NCBI GenBank assembly: GCA_020746995.1
Contig: JAGPXD010000006.1
Span: forward strand, 248,001 to 312,000
Origin: Plectosphaerella cucumerina
Taxonomy: Eukaryota > Ascomycota > Sordariomycetes > Glomerellales > Plectosphaerellaceae
DNA length: 64,000 bases
Direction: 5' to 3'
Shown: positions 39,638-53,500 of the stretch, piece by piece
Layout of the letters: every line of letters starts with the position of its first letter
Position numbering within the stretch: the stretch's first letter is position 1
Program-made: the position numbers and the translations under genes
Notes under the pieces: model-generated
The model's input: only the letters and a program-made list of their open reading frames with translations
What the model was told of the DNA's origin: nothing
The model's database searches: none

Positions 39638-42600
39638 GATGGATGGGGTCTATTTTTACCACTGTCCGAATTGGGACGGGCCCCTGAGCATCCGCTGCTT
39701 TTGGATGAGCATGACCGTTGCGTTTGCTTGGATGAGCTCGCTTGGCGCGGACATGATGTTGCTCGAGCGCGACGGGGGGGTTAACTGACTCTCAGCGAGA
39801 GTTTTCTGCATCGTTTTGTCCTGAGGGCTTGCCTCTGTTGGCGTTCGTCTTGCTTGGGGTTGGGGGATGAGTCGTTTGATGTAGCAAATACTGGGCATAT
39901 GTTAGGACGGATATTTGGAGCTGTGGCGTCTTTCTTGGCTCATTTGTTGTACGACCACAAATAGATTTCGATACTTTGCGATTCTCCAGGCCACAGCCCA
40001 AAAGGCACGTACATCAAGTCGCCACAGCGCTCCCACGTCTCTCCAGGTCTTGAACCACTGCCGTCACCCAGAGGCCCGGTCACCGTTTCCAAACAACCGT
40101 TTCCTCGAGCAGCAAACACGACCGCAAAACTCCCATCGCGCATGTCTGTCAAGGGAGAACCAGCCACTAGCCCCGATCCACGCCTCCGTCTGGCGGGCAC
40201 AGCGCAAAGTCCGCAGGACCAACCACGATGGCGTCCGGGCGCCAAGGTGGAAATTGATATAGGTTATAATCCCGAATCTATCGATTTATAGCATGGGCGT
40301 CGCGGGCAGGGGGGGGGGCTGTTCCGATGAGGAACGGGCAATATTGGGACATCCAATATAGTCCCGCACCGCACATCGGGAATTACGCACGCGCTGGCTC
40401 GCTGCATGAAGAGAGGCAAGGCCAGAAAGAGATGACGACGGCCCCCCGAAGAAGAGGCCCCTTGAAGGAGCGACAGCGACTCGATCAATGTCTGGTGGTT
40501 TGCGGCGCCTCGAAGGAACGGGGGGGAGCGACAATCACGTACCGTTCTGGGACGCGGGTGCAGAAGCGAGAAATGACGATTTGCCCATCGGTCGCCTGGA
40601 CATGCCCTCCAGCTCGCTTCTCCCTCCGTCCTGGTCCTGGTCCTGGCCCTGTTCCTGGGCGCCAGGAGTTTCGTTTCAAGCGCCGTCAGCGGGGGGCCGC
40701 TCATCGGGGGGAGAAAGGGGAGGGGGGCCAGCAGGGGGTTTTAGGGGGTTTAGTGCCCGAAAGGGGAAGTCGACGGGGCTCCCCCGACGTCGAAATATTG
40801 CCCGCTTGGACCCGACGGGGGCCAGGGGGCCACACACTTGCCTTGCTTGCCTTTGCTTGCCCCAGTGCCGCGGGACGTGACGGACGGGCTATTTTTTTCT
40901 CATCCCAGGTGTGCGGGATTCCTGGCGGCGCGCGTGGGAGACGGGGGTGGTTGGCAAATGACATGCGGGGTGAAATATTGATTTTTGGGGGGCCCGCATG
41001 GGATATTTCAAAGGTCCGAGCCCCCGGGTGTCCTCCGCTTCGGTCAAGACAGCAGGGTATGGCGATGCATGAGGGCGGCGTTTGGACCGCCACGACGGGC
41101 CAGGGCGACGATCCTGAGGCTTCAGCTCTCGGGCTTGGTCGTCGAGACGGGAATGTGATGTCTGGGGTCCATGTTCAAGTTGCTGGCCGCGGCGGAAACC
41201 TGGCCCTGCTATCCCGCCTTGCCCGCCTCTTGGATATTCCACCCGGTCCTCGGGCCACACGACACGCGGATAGGGCAAAATTCTCGGTTACGCATACGAG
41301 TATCGGGTCCCAAAATGCAGGATGCGGCGGCGCATGACAGCGGCGGTCCGGGGGTCAGGACGAAGAAGAAAAATGCCCGCACTGGTCGGGTGCAACGTCA
41401 ACCCACCCGCTGGGACGAGCGAGACCACCACCCACCCGACCCTGGTAAACTTGGACGATGAGGGCTTGGAGGGCGAGCTGCGCCGTCCGTCGCGGTCAGG
41501 CGGAGCGTGGCCGGCTAGAAGCCTTCCCGAGCGCCAGCGCAGGCTAGAACTTGGGACTTGGAGCTGTGCCATGCCCTCCCTCCCCTCCCCTGAGTAGAGT
41601 GCAGTCACATCGCTAACGCCAGGCCGGCGCGAAGACGACGTGCACACGTGGATGACATTAACCACGCGAGGCTCTCACACCCTCTTGTTCGGCAGTTTTG
41701 ACGACAGAGAGCAATCCTGGCGGGAGACTCTCCCCAAACCTGTATGTCTCGTCTCTCTCACGCCGCAAGGAGCGCAACTTGGACGCAGGGAGCTCTGACC
41801 AAAAGAGTGAGCGCGCTCAGGCCCCTCAAGCGCAAACGACAAGCTGGATGGCATTGGCAGGTCGGGGCGGACCCCCATCAAAAACGCACCCCTGCCGCTC
41901 CGACTGCCCTTCCTCGGAGATTTAATGACATTATCCGCCCCGCCTGGTGCGTCCGCCCCCCTAAAATGTTTCCTCCGGGCTGCGAACCACGGCCGGGTAG
42001 CGCAGCCCATCCACCCAGAGCCCCTCCTGCCTAACTGGTTCGCGGGCCGGGGGTGGTCTGCGGAGGGGGGGGGTCTTCTTTCCCGGGCAACGGGCAAGAA
42101 CGCGGCGACAGTCCAAGAATGGGATTTTAGGAAGGGGCGCTCGAGCATGTCCAATTTCACATGATGCAGAATGACCGAAAGCCTCTGCCGCTGGGCATCC
42201 ATGCGAAAAAGAGGCAGACAGAAGTGCCGTCCTTCCAGGCAGTCGACAGACGAACGATGTGCCTGCCTGCCTAGCTCGACCAGCAAGACGGCCTCCCATC
42301 CCGCTGCGACGCTACCGGTGGCAGCAGGGCCCGTCGCCGGTGAGGTCGCGGTGGTAGGTCAGGAGAGGGCGCGCAAAGCCCGACGGACCTGACACGACGC
42401 AATCAAAGTAGGGCAGAAGGGGTGCAGGGGGAGGGCAGCGGCAGCGGTGGGAAACGAAACCAAACCAAACCAAACGTCCATCCTCCACCTTTCTTGTTGC
42501 CACGCGCCGGGACGCTCAACTGCCGAGTCGTTCCCGCCCACCGGAGAGGATACGACGAGCCCAGCTGGACCACGACGCGAGGAGAGATTGGGGCAGGATC

Positions 42601-45429
42601 GGCCGCCTGGCGGCCGGCCTGTGCTAGTGGTTTTACCAACCTGGAAGACAACGAGACGAGGCAGGAGCCAGCTGGGAGGGGGTTCAATGAGGAGGCAGGA
42701 AGGCAGGAAGGCACGGCATTCTCGCCGCGTGCTTGCCACGACACCCGACGGGATTCCGTCGTGGCCTCCACCTGACCTGACCTGCCTGCCCTGGGACTTT
42801 CACGAGGGAAGGAGGCACCGGCCAGGTGTGTCGTCGGGCAGGGACTAGAGGGGAGGACGACGTCGGCCGCCAGTCCGTCATCGTCCCGTCTTTCCTTACG
42901 CACGCAACGCACGTCTCCGTCCCTTCTTCCTTCCGCTTGGCTCGGACCTCCGTTCCCCTAAGGTTCAGCCGCATGGCCACCAAACGATAAGATCAGGCCA
43001 GGCAAGCACAACTTCCCTTTCCCTCCATTCCAGTGTCCTGCCTGGCGGAGAAGGTAGAAAGGGGGGGCAGGCGCGAGAAGGAAGGAAGGAGGCACCGGCA
43101 ACCGGGTCTTGGTCACGGAGCAGGCATGATCCCGTTCTCCTAGCTCATCACTCGCTGCGGGCCAGAGCAGAAAAGCCCCCTCCTCCTCTCCCCTAGAATG
43201 TTTCGTTTCACTCCCCCGCCAGCAACCCCCTTTTGACAGCACTGCAGACCAGCGCACCTCAGCTCCCCCTCCCTCCCAGCCCAGCCCAGAGTGCTGATCG
43301 ACGGACGGACCGCCCAAAATCAGGGCCCCAGCACCCAGCAGCACCACGACCAGGACCAGGACCAGCCGGCGCATGAGCATGACGAGGACAGGCCTCCGTC
43401 TCCTTCATCTCCATGCAGGCAACTCCGGAGATGCTCAAGTGGGCACTCGGCGCTTCTCGCTTCTCGACAGGCACCAACCGACGGCGTGGGAAGCGTTGGA
43501 AGCGCGGTCGAGGCCAAAGTCGCCTGATGGCTCAAGGACCGGACGAAAAAGGCGTCCCTCTTGGTGCGCCGTTCACCGTGTGTGTGCGCTGGTCAACCCG
43601 AAAAAGTGGCTCTGCCGCAAACGGTCCGGCCCAATCGCGTCCGCGCGCCCCTCACTACGACTTCCAGAAACAGCCGCCCGCCTCCCCCTAGGCCACCCGA
43701 GGGGGGTCAACCGCTGTCGACGTTGATTAACTGGGAGGGGTGGGAAGCGCCCTGGATGGACGAGGACGACAAGGACGACTCGCACGAGGCCAGTCTGCCA
43801 GCCTGCCCGCCAGACAAGACGGACATCCTGATCCCATCCCACATGAGCAACCTGGGTCCAGGCCAGCCCCGGGCCCCTCCTCCTCCAAGTCCATCCCCCG
43901 GCTCACATGGCACATGGCCCTGGCGAGAGGGTCACAGGGAGCCAGCAAACGCATACATTGATTACACCTCTCTCGGATCTCCCCCCTTCCTCATGCCGCC
44001 AGATGCTTTCGGATATGCCCTGCCAGAAACGAAACAGGCCCCGGCAGGGGTTCACCGACACACGAGCACACCCCCCGGCCGGCCCGGGATTCAAGTACCA
44101 AGGGAGCGCAGGGCGCAAACCGCAACGCTCACATCAAGTACACCCCCCTGAATATGGACCTCCTCCTGGTCGTCGTACCCGGTAAGCCTCCCTTCCCCCC
44201 CCAAGCCCCCCTCCCCTCCGTTTCGGTTGGCCCCGAAGGACTCGCTTGTTTCGTTTCCTTCGCCCAAACAGAATATATCTCTGGCCCTTCCCCCCCTTTA
44301 CCCTTTACCCCTCCCTTCCTCCTCCCTCACCCCCGATCATCAACCAGCACCTCGCCGGCGATCATCAACCACTTGACACGCCTCGACACTATCAGCATGG
44401 TCACTTGATGGAAGCAAGGATGATGGACACCACGAAGAAGGATCACACCCAACGAGGACACCCCTGAGTCAGGACATCCATAACCTGGCTGCCTGTTTGC
44501 AGATGGATTCATCTTTCACCACCTCGTCGGGCCATGAACTCGTCGACAACCATCTCCGGACCGCGAGACTTCCTCTTCCATCCGTTCTCAACATCTCAGA
44601 CAGGAACATCTTCGTCGACTTCAACTCCCACTCCGCCCGCTCACCGCATCACATCACGGCAAAGGACCAAACTGAAAGAGGACCAAAATGTCCCAGACCA
44701 CTGCGCAGTATTTCATTAAACGAGCGTAAGACCAACCGGCCGACCATGGAGAACCCAACCTCGTAACCCGCCGCGTCTCGCCCTCAACGCGGCTTCTTTC
44801 CCGTCCGTCCGTCATGTCGCCAGAACCCCTCCTCCCGCCAACAGGATCCAGAGGGAAGACCCAAAAACCAAGACTCGAAAAAGCATCAAAACGAAAACGA
44901 CTGTACCGAAACAAAAGCAGTCCGAGGGGCGAGTCGAGCTCACCCCATCGGGAGGGGTATGGGAGGGAAGCCAACGCCATGACTGATGCATCCTTCCACC
45001 CGTCCGTCCGTCCATCCATCCATCCACCGCAGAAACAAACCCCCTCGTCCCATGAAACAGCAACTGGGGGAACAAAAAAGGGGGCGAAGAATCGACTCGA
45101 AAACCACGGACCCCCCGAAATGGAGAAAAGAAGAAAAATGGGGGAAGGGTCCGCTTTCCTGGGCCGCCGCAAATAAAGAGGTATGTGTGGTTGAAGAAGG
45201 TAAGTTACAGAATGTACATTTGTGGTATCTCTTAACTATGCTCGGTCGCAGCAGGTGAAGGAGGCTTTGGAAAATTCGAAAGGGGGTTGTTTGTTTGGTG
45301 GTGGGTGGGAAGGCGAGGAACAGGGCTCGCTACAAGTACACGGCGTATGTCCCACGGGAGCACGCCGGGTTGTCGGGTCTTGGTTTCGGAGGTGTGGAGA
45401 GAGAGGGGAGTCACGACACCGGCCGCAAC
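39638..45429. other. 5.8-kb gene-poor region downstream of the zinc-cluster regulator
   Basis: GC-rich DNA with many homopolymer G and C runs and short microsatellites. Examples are CCTGGT-like units near 40630, ACCAGG units near 43350 and CCGT/CCAT units near 44999-45027. ORFs of several hundred codons occur (for instance 40327-41337, plus strand), but they are proline/glycine/arginine-rich, overlap others and show no domain, as expected by chance at this GC content. Near 44180-44270 a GGTAAGC ... CCAAACAG pair looks like an intron of a non-coding or leader transcript. No coding gene can be supported. Confidence 0.55.
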
Positions 45430-48400
45430 TCAACGACTCGGCGGAGGCTGATCCGGCTTGTCGATCAGTCCGCCGATATCGACGCGTCCCGAACGCTCAT
45501 CACGCCGCGGCGGCGGCTCATGTCGAACGCCACCGTCCTGCTGCGGCGAAGACCGGATCGGAGGCAGCTGGTAGTGCTGCTGATGCTGTTGCGGCGGCTG
45601 AGGCGCACGACCGGCTGGCTGCAACTCGCTCCTCGGAATCTGGCTCGACGTCGATCCGATGGCATAGTCGGGCCGGCTAGGCGACGCCGCGTACGCCGAC
45701 ATGCCCGAGACGATCCCGGGGCTATATGCCGCCGCACCGACACCCGAGGACAGACCAGTGACGATCTGAGGAGGGGGCCCTGCCGTTCCGGGCCGTGGCT
45801 GCATCGAAGCATCGCCATACCTCTGCCCGGAGTCGTATCCGCCATGTATCGGCGGCGGATGCGCGTATTGCTGTTGCTGCGGCCCAGGCTGCTGCTGCGA
45901 GTGCATCGACGCCTGGGGCGGCCAGTTGTACGGCACATCCCTGGCGTGAGGCGACGGCGTCGAGTACGGGAAGCCCGCGGGGATGTGCAGGGAGAGGGCG
46001 ACGAAGTAGATCGAGTCCCGCTTGGCCGAGCCCAGACGGACCTGGAACGGCCTCTTCTGCCCGTCGGCAGCCACGAAGACAAGCACCTCGTGGCGGTCCA
46101 TGGGGATCCTCGACAACTCCTCGGCGTCGTACCGCAGCGTTTCGAAGACGCGGACCTCGTGGTCCTTTCCGAAGATGGGCGGGAGGTACATGGGGTCCTT
46201 GCGGCCTCTCTCCTCCTGCATCGACACTTGCAGCCTCTGGACCTTGTGGCCCTCGGATTGCGCGACAATGTCGAACAGCGAGCGGCCACGCACGCTCGGC
46301 ACGCCCACGGCGTCGATGAAGGTCGGTGACGCCCGCACGATCTCGAGGCCAGGGCTCAGGTACGCGACGGGTTCGGGGCCGGACGGCGATGTGGCAATGG
46401 CTAGAGGCGGCGGGGCGTACATGCTCGCGTCCGACGGCGCCGCGCGCTCGATGTATCTGGGTCCCAGGGGCTCGCTTTGATGCGATTTTAGAACACGATG
46501 CGACTGGCTGCGCCGGATGGGGTCATCGTACCCTGACATTGGGCCGCCCGGCGAGTAGAGGCTCAGCGGCCTCCTCATCGCCGCGTCCTGGGGGTGCGGG
46601 TAGCCCGCGGGCGGGCCGTACCGGTTGTCCCTCTCATCCCTCAAGCGAGGCCGTCCGCGCTTCTTGTGCTGGACGTCGATGCAGGCGTCTTCCTTGCCGT
46701 TGCTCTGGCATCGGGAGCAAGGTCTCCGGGCTGCGGGGGAAGATGTCAGCGAGAGAGGTTCGGGGCGGTTTGCGAGAAAAGTAGCAGAAGAAGAGGAAGA
46801 AGGAAACAGCATCAGCGAGCTTCCCTCGCGCGACGCTTGTCGCCAGGAAGCCCAAGTCGGGCGCGACTTTGTAGGTATGTATGGCACTGGCCACCAAATT
46901 TCACAATACGTCACTTTCGACCATCTGTCGATCTTTCATGTCTCCCCCCCCTCCACCGTCGGAACGTCCACCGATCGTCCCGCGTGGCAACCATGCCGGC
47001 TCGTCGTGCGTTCCCAATCAAGTCCCGACATGACCCTCCTTGCCGGGCGCCGCCGGTCCCCGATTGGAGCACCCGCCGATAAATCTGGGGTAGCAAAAAC
47101 CAAGATTCAACGACAGCGTAGGGGACGACTCCTGACAGGCGGCCCGGTGTGCCGGGTGAACTGGTCCAGGAACCGCCTTGTCACAAGTCGATCGCCGCGC
47201 CATCGCCCCCATCGAGTGAAAGGGGCGGCTGAGCTGAGGACGTCAGGGCGTGTGTGTGTTTGTTGCCCACCGTCGGGGTCGCATTCGATCACCGCTCGTC
47301 CTTCCCAAACCCGTCCGTCCGGGCAGATGGTGTCGTCGTCGGCCAACCTTGAGGAGGCGCTCGCGGCTGTGGCTGGCTCTATTGGCAGTAGTCTGGGCCG
47401 GCGCGCGGCGGGACCCCTCCTCAAGACCGAGTTGCTGGCGCTGCTCTTCCCCAAGACGGACAGACCACCCTGCACGCACGCACGCACACGCGAACCTACC
47501 TGCCCGGTACATCTCGCCAGACAGAAAGAGAGTATGGTGGGATAGGTCCCCCCTCCTCCTTCTCACTGGCCGGAGTCGCCACCGGGGCGAAAAAACAATT
47601 GCAGATTCGGAAAGACGGAGGAAAGGAAGAAAGAAAAAAACGTGGTCGGGACATACCGTCGCAGCTAGGGCGGGAATTGTTAGCGTCATGGAACGGTGCG
47701 GGCGCATTGGGGGGGCCAGACGACTCACCGAAGGTGCGCCTTCTTGCAGGGCACGCAGGCCGACGCGACATGGCCCTTTGTTTTCCGTTGGGACTTGGGC
47801 GAGGTGAAGGGCTGGCCGTCCTCGGTCGTCGGCTGCACCGCATGCTGGGCGGCGTAGGGGCCCTGCTGTTGTTGTTGTTGCGGCATCGGCCCCGGGGGAG
47901 GCAGCGGCTGGGCAGCCACGCCCGAGGACGGGCCGGCCATGGACATGTACGACGGCCGCCTCTGCTGCTGCAGGGGCGGGCCGGGGAGATGTGGATATGA
48001 CGACGCCGAGCCGGCGGAGGCAGGGTCTTCCGGCCGGGGATATGAGTACGCTAGCCTCTCGGGCTGTTGCTCAGGCTGCTGCTGCTGCTGCTGGTATGAG
48101 GGTCGAGGCGCATGCTGCTGCTGCTGATGCGGCGGCGGGCCAAGTGGTGTCTGTGGCGGCGGCGGGCCTGGGATGGTTGTCGCCTGCTGCGAGTGTGCCG
48201 CCGAGCCCCCGCGGTAGGCATCATGCAGGCCGGCTGCGGCCGGGTAGCTACTGCCGTACGTCGCCGCCGACTGCCCCCGGTGGTGGTCCCCGGCCTCTTG
48301 ACTGGTGTTGGGCAGCGGGAGCGGAGGAGACCCAGACATGGGCGGAGAGGGATATGCCCTTGGCCGAGCGGCGATGCCGGGCTCTGCCCTTTGCTTGGCC

Positions 48401-48498
48401 CAAGTCAGGTCGATTGCGAATCGCGCCAGATCTGATACACCTCGGCGCTGGCCGAGCGGAATACACGACGTGTCTCGATCTCTGCTTATGGCTTGCAT
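45430..48498 (-). CDS. Zn2Cys6 transcription factor with AT-hook-like and PAS-like regions
   Basis: Exon 1 is 48498-47729, an 8-nt micro-exon is 47664-47657 and exon 3 is 46730-45430, giving 692 residues. Intron 1 is 64 bases (GTGAGT, GCTAAC branch, CCCTAG); intron 2 is 926 bases (GTATGT ... TCGCTGAC branch ... CCCGCAG). The micro-exon (CTGCGACG) supplies Cys258-Asp259 and completes the cluster: Cys248, 251, 258, 264, 267 and 276 (C-x2-C-x6-C-x5-C-x2-C-x8-C). KKRGRPRLR (282-290) is AT-hook-like. A PAS-like fold spans about residues 381-509 (YLSPGLEIVRASPTFIDAVG, DRHEVLVFVAADGQKRPF). Both termini are rich in polyglutamine and proline. The start could be 174 bases upstream (48672), but that part looks like leader. 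It is isolated in a gene-poor region with very long flanks, as seen around developmental regulators. The exact orthologue is not recognised. Confidence 0.82.
47657..47664 (-). other. 8-nt micro-exon of the zinc-cluster regulator
   Basis: Reads CTGCGACG on the coding strand, flanked by CCCTAG and GTATGT. Phase 2 in and phase 1 out give R-C-D-A across the two junctions. Without it the zinc cluster lacks its third cysteine and the frame is lost. Confidence 0.75.
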
Positions 48499-50086
48499 GG
48501 ATGATTGTGACGCCGCGGGGCCAAGTGGGCTGGCGCTGAAAAGCTCACCCCTCACGCTGCTGTGAGGGACGATGGGGCACCCTGTCTGGTTTGGTGGCGG
48601 GGTGTTTGTGTTTTGCCTCGTTTCGGTGCGATCGTGAGGCGATGCCCGATGTGGCGATGTGGTCGTGGGCAAGCAAGCTTTCTGTTCAGGTTGACATGCC
48701 AGACTGGAACAGGTTCTGTGTGTTGTTGTTGTTACTGCCTTCGTTTATCCTACGCGCCACCTGTCGAGGTAGTGTGAGTGCGTGGGATCGCGTCGGGGTG
48801 TGTGTAGCCGATGCTGCCGAGAGTATGAGGCTCAGTCGTCTGGCTGTCGATGTGCCGGATGGAGGCTGCTGCTGCTGCTGCTGCTTTCGCGACGAGTCTG
48901 ACGACGGACGCGAGAGAGAGTGAGGCGGGGATTGGTGATGAGGATGCCGATGATGGGGCTGTTTCCGGGAGTTGCTCCGCGGTTAACGCGTCCGTGGGCA
49001 ACGGCGGGTGGCGTGTTCTCGGATGATTTCGAGGGGAGGGGAGGGAGGCAGGCGGAGGACCGGAAAAGTCGCCGGCGCACTTAAGACCCAGGCGGGCGGA
49101 AGCGCGGTCGTGCGGGCAGAGCCGAAGATGACGAGCGGGAACGAGCTGGTCGAGTCGATGCGACAGGAGGCGAGCACAGAGGTTGTACGAGATGCTGCAA
49201 GGTACTACTCGCACAACGATCCCTGGGTGGGCGAGTGGCACAGCATGCGGCGGTGCTGTGTGTCGAGTGGGTTCTGGTCCAGGTTGGCGGGCGGTTGCAG
49301 GGCCCCCGGCAGGCCAGAAGGAATAGCCTAGGCGAAACCTCTTTTCGTTCCTTCGCAACAACGCGGAAGGGGTGAGAGGGTGTAGACAGCTTCCCCTCTC
49401 TCCGAGTAAGTAGAAGAAGGCGGCGGTAGGAGGCGGCGGCGGGCGCAGGGCGATGGAAGTTGGCTTTCACGCTACCGAGCAGGTAGGTTGCGCTGGGTCT
49501 CTCTGGTCTGCTCGATCGGTTGGAGACTCGCGCCTGGGCTGACCGTCGACGGCGTAAGTTGAAGTAGACGGCGGACCGAGCACGCACACACAAGCACACA
49601 CAAGCGTGATTGTGGAGTGGTGAAGCTGGTCTGGTCTGGTAGTCGAGGTTGCTGGTTGGTGTTTTGGCGGGTTCCAGATGGGTGAAGTCTGGAGACGTAT
49701 TTTCGGGAACGCTGGATCAGTGGGCTCCCCGCTGGTTTTGTGCGACTCTCTGCTCTGGCTGCTCGTTCTGGGGGGGAAGGGGGGTGGCAGCCAATTGAGA
49801 AGCTAGGGTGGCTTTCAGGGTTGATTTGGCAGAGAGGCACAGGGTCAACCAGGGCCGACCCCGGTCACGGTTGTTAGGGTGGCAGCTAATCAAGGGTAGA
49901 GGGTTATGCCATCATGGATGGCCACGAAGATGCGCCCTTGTTCTGCGCCTTCCAGGATGAGGATAATTTTCCGGGCGGCTGGGGGTGGGAAGCCCGGAGC
50001 TTGGAGGGGGCTCGGGGCGGGCACCTGAGGGAGATGGTCTGCTGCCCAGGAGAGAAATGACAAGATGGGACGGGGTTCCTTACTCG

Positions 50087-50116
50087 AGTCCCAGTCCCAG
50101 TCCCAGTCCCAGTCCC
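50087..50116 (+). repeat. Hexanucleotide repeat (AGTCCC)5
   Basis: Five exact tandem copies of AGTCCC. Confidence 0.9.
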
Positions 50117-50490
50117 GGACCACAACGACCAGCGGTCGAGTCAACGGACTGCGATGCGGCCGGCAACGGTGGCCAGCCGTCGTGACCAGTCTCCAGACTG
50201 GCTTCTGAGGGAGATTGGACTGGATGGATGACCGAGGTCCCGGCAGCCCGTCCGAACCGCCAAGAGCAGCTTGAGCGTGGCATGGCGCGATCAGACGTCG
50301 TGGAGATCGGGGTCTTGAGGACAGCTGTTTCTGGGCCGGCCTGTCCTGTCCTGAGATGCCGGACGGGACGGCCAGACCTCCTCGAGGCACCACCGCAACG
50401 CACCGCACCCACGGCGGATGACAGCATCGACCAGCAGCTCGTAGGGGAAGGGCCAGGTCCAGGGCCGGGGGCCAGGGGAGAGAGGCGAGA

Positions 50491-50509
50491 GGGGGGGGGG
50501 GGGGGGGGG
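50491..50509 (+). repeat. Poly-G tract of 19
   Basis: An uninterrupted run of 19 guanines. The exact length may be affected by sequencing error. Confidence 0.9.
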
Positions 50510-53500
50510 CGTGCCAGTGGTTGCGTGGGTTGGTGGCCAGTCTGGGGCCCGAGGAGCAATTTGGGGCTGCGGAGGCGAAGGAGGGGTGGTTCAGGTGGGA
50601 GTGCTAGAGTGGGAGGGATCCTGGGATGGGGGATAGGGAAATCTTCAGGGATGACGGGATGGGCCCGGGATGGGTGCGATGGGATGGGGGATGGTACGGC
50701 ATGGGACGGGGGATCCGTTCTGGAGGGGTGTGGTGTGCCAGACTGCCAGACTGCCAGTGCAGTGTCCTGAGTGTGTGCGGCCTGCGGCCTGCCTTGTCTC
50801 GAAAGGCCGGAGCCGGTAGCAACATGTCAGATGGCAGATGGCAGGACCGGTTCGGCGGGCTAAAGGAGGGGAGGGAGCGCTGCCCTACCTGCCCACAGAC
50901 GGGTGTGTCGATAGCACCCGTCCCCCCCGTCCGTTGGCCGCTCTCGATGAACTCTTGGTACCGTACCGACCGGGGCCCTGCGGCGTGAAGGTCTATCAGC
51001 AAGCCGCAAGCCACTGGCGAAGCTCGGTAGGCTTGTAGTAGAGGAGGAGACGTACCGTGGGTTGTTAGATAGATAGACAAGCACCTTTCGCCTCCTTTGC
51101 CTCTCCTCTCCCTCCGACGACCCTGCATGTCGGTCGGTGCCTCGGCCAGGCTAGAGAAGAACTCGTAAAAGCCGCAGCAGGCGGGCGGGCGCCTGTGAGC
51201 TCCCGTGCACGCAAGCTGGCACGCTCCTCGACGACTCTCTGCCCTCTCTGGCCAGGCCCGCACGCCGAGCTAGACGCACGTAATGGGGTCGTAGTGGATG
51301 AGATCCGAACCTGGGCCGGCCTGCACGGACGGTCCACGGAGGTGGGGAGCAAAAAGGAAATGACATGTGCGCCGGAGCGCCCAAGAGCTCGTGCGCTGCG
51401 GACCAGGGACAGGGGGTCGAGGTGCCCGGCAGGGAGCAGAGGTGTGGTGTGCCACCCGCCATCGCAAGGGGGGGGGGTGCGGAGACCAAGTGACCCGATG
51501 ATTGTCCCGGCACCAGATCCTTTCAAGGTTTAAACTGCCTCAAGACCGTCCAGGGCCCGTCATATCCAGGCTACCCTTCGTGATATGACACGGCCGAGGA
51601 GTCAGTCGTCTGGACCATCGGCCGGCGAGGTGGCGGCCGGGAGGCAGCGTAGCACTCTTGACAGACGAACGGGATCGGTCTCTTCCGAATGGTAAGGGAC
51701 CGGTGAGAAGCGCCCCGTGCTCCTGGGACCTTCGCCTGATTTCCATGTGTACCTGAAGACGTCTCACAACCCCCCGAGCAAAATCGTCCGTGCCGACGAG
51801 GGATCACCGGCCACCGTATACTTCGAGATGAACCTGGGGTAGTGATGGCTGATGTCCGGTATCAGGATGTGTAGATCGCGACCTGATGGTGGTGTGAAGA
51901 GGGTCGCATCTTTACCCCGACCGGCGGTAAAGGGGCGGAGCTCCCACGGCCGGACTAATCGTGTCAACTGTGACATACGTTGACATCTCGCATGTACATG
52001 AGGATGGAGGCAACGCAGAGCGAGGACCTTGGCTGCGGGGACGGAGGCATGTCTTGCCGCCGCCGTTGAGAGGGACTGGAGGTGCAGGCGTTGGACCGGC
52101 AAAGCCCAACGATCATGTATCGTACCTGGTGATTATTACTTCGTACGCCAACCAGGCCTCTCCGGCATCGTTTGTACTTGGCGCCCCTCCTGCTTCAGCT
52201 TTGCCGCGGAAGAGGCGTGGCGGGGTAGCGAGATGGCGACAGTAATTCAACCGGAAGCCAGCGGAGAGCGGCCCCTTGGGTGAATGGCGAGCCCGTAGAT
52301 CTTTCCATTCTCCGCGACACGGATCGGTCTGGACAACGCCCCCTTTCTCATCTTGCTGTCAAGCTCTTCAATCGAATAAGCACGGCGGCAATGTATCAGA
52401 CAATGTCGGCGAAGACTTAAGTCTTGCTGCACCACAAAGTAAGGGGCTTGGTTGATCGGTGCTCTTGTGTGCTCGTCTTCCAAGTTTGGCGTCCCCATGC
52501 GGCCCAGATCACTCCCAACAGCCGCAGTCTCCATCTCTAGCTGTGTAGCCGCTCGACAGGTTACAGAATGACATGTCTGAAGCAGCTTTGGGTCGATAAA
52601 CGAGATGGCGAATTCCAAGTCAGCAGGGTACAAAACGCCTCTCTTCTAGATCCGGGCTGGGGCCGACCTCGAGGCGGCGCGCTTCTGCAGAAGAGCGACA
52701 AGCGAGCGCAGGGATGCTGGCACTTGCCCTCAACCGAGACGCCAAATGGGGGGAAGACAATCTGAGGAGGGACGGGATGGATGCTTAGGTGCATCGCTGA
52801 GAGATGGGATGAAAGGACGTACATTGGACGAAGGAGGCCAGTCAAACCCCTGCAAGGGCGCCCCTGCACGAACCACCCGAGGAGCCACCTTGGCCACCCG
52901 TCGTCGTGTAAGTATTCGTACTTGTACCACTGGTCCGCCACTCTGTGCCCTGGTGCGGCGGATGTCCCTGCAAGAGGCTGGTAATCACAACGCTGAAGCG
53001 CGTTGGAGGGTCGTTGTCCGGCCGAGGAGAGGAACACCAGCCTGAAAATCCAAAAGGAAAACGGTGCATCTCCGCGCTTGACAACCCAGCAGGTTGGTGC
53101 CGGGAATGGTGCCGGGGTCCAATCATACTTGACTCTTCTTTGAACCCCAGACGCGTCCATGCTGGTGCAATCCGCATCGTAGTGACAGGACTGGAAAAGG
53201 GCTGTGCCGTCCGCATATGCTCAGAATGTGGCCCTCCGCATAGGGCAGAGTGACGGAAAGTCGAAGTGGTCCGCCACGTTGCTCGGGGACAGGACAAGGT
53301 CCGGGTCGGGACCTGAGCTTGTCGCCACAACCAGGTCATCACGTTGCCTCCATCTCTGTGTTTAGCCGGAATGTAGCTGCCAGTAAGGCTCGCTCATCTC
53401 GCCCGGTGGTGTGCCCGTGTGGCTGGTTGTGGCGATCCCGATCATCAGGGGCGGCCTGGAAGGCCACAGAAGTTGGATCAATGCCGCCTTCTTCGAATAT

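Noticed and set aside
40327..41337. 336-codon plus-strand ORF in the gene-poor region
   Set aside because: Rich in Gly, Pro and Arg, overlaps ORFs in other frames, no domain or conserved-looking core. Long chance ORFs are expected at this GC content.
45295..46329. 344-codon plus-strand ORF overlapping the zinc-cluster regulator
   Set aside because: Arginine-rich antisense shadow. The minus strand carries the AT-hook, zinc-cluster and PAS-like sequence.
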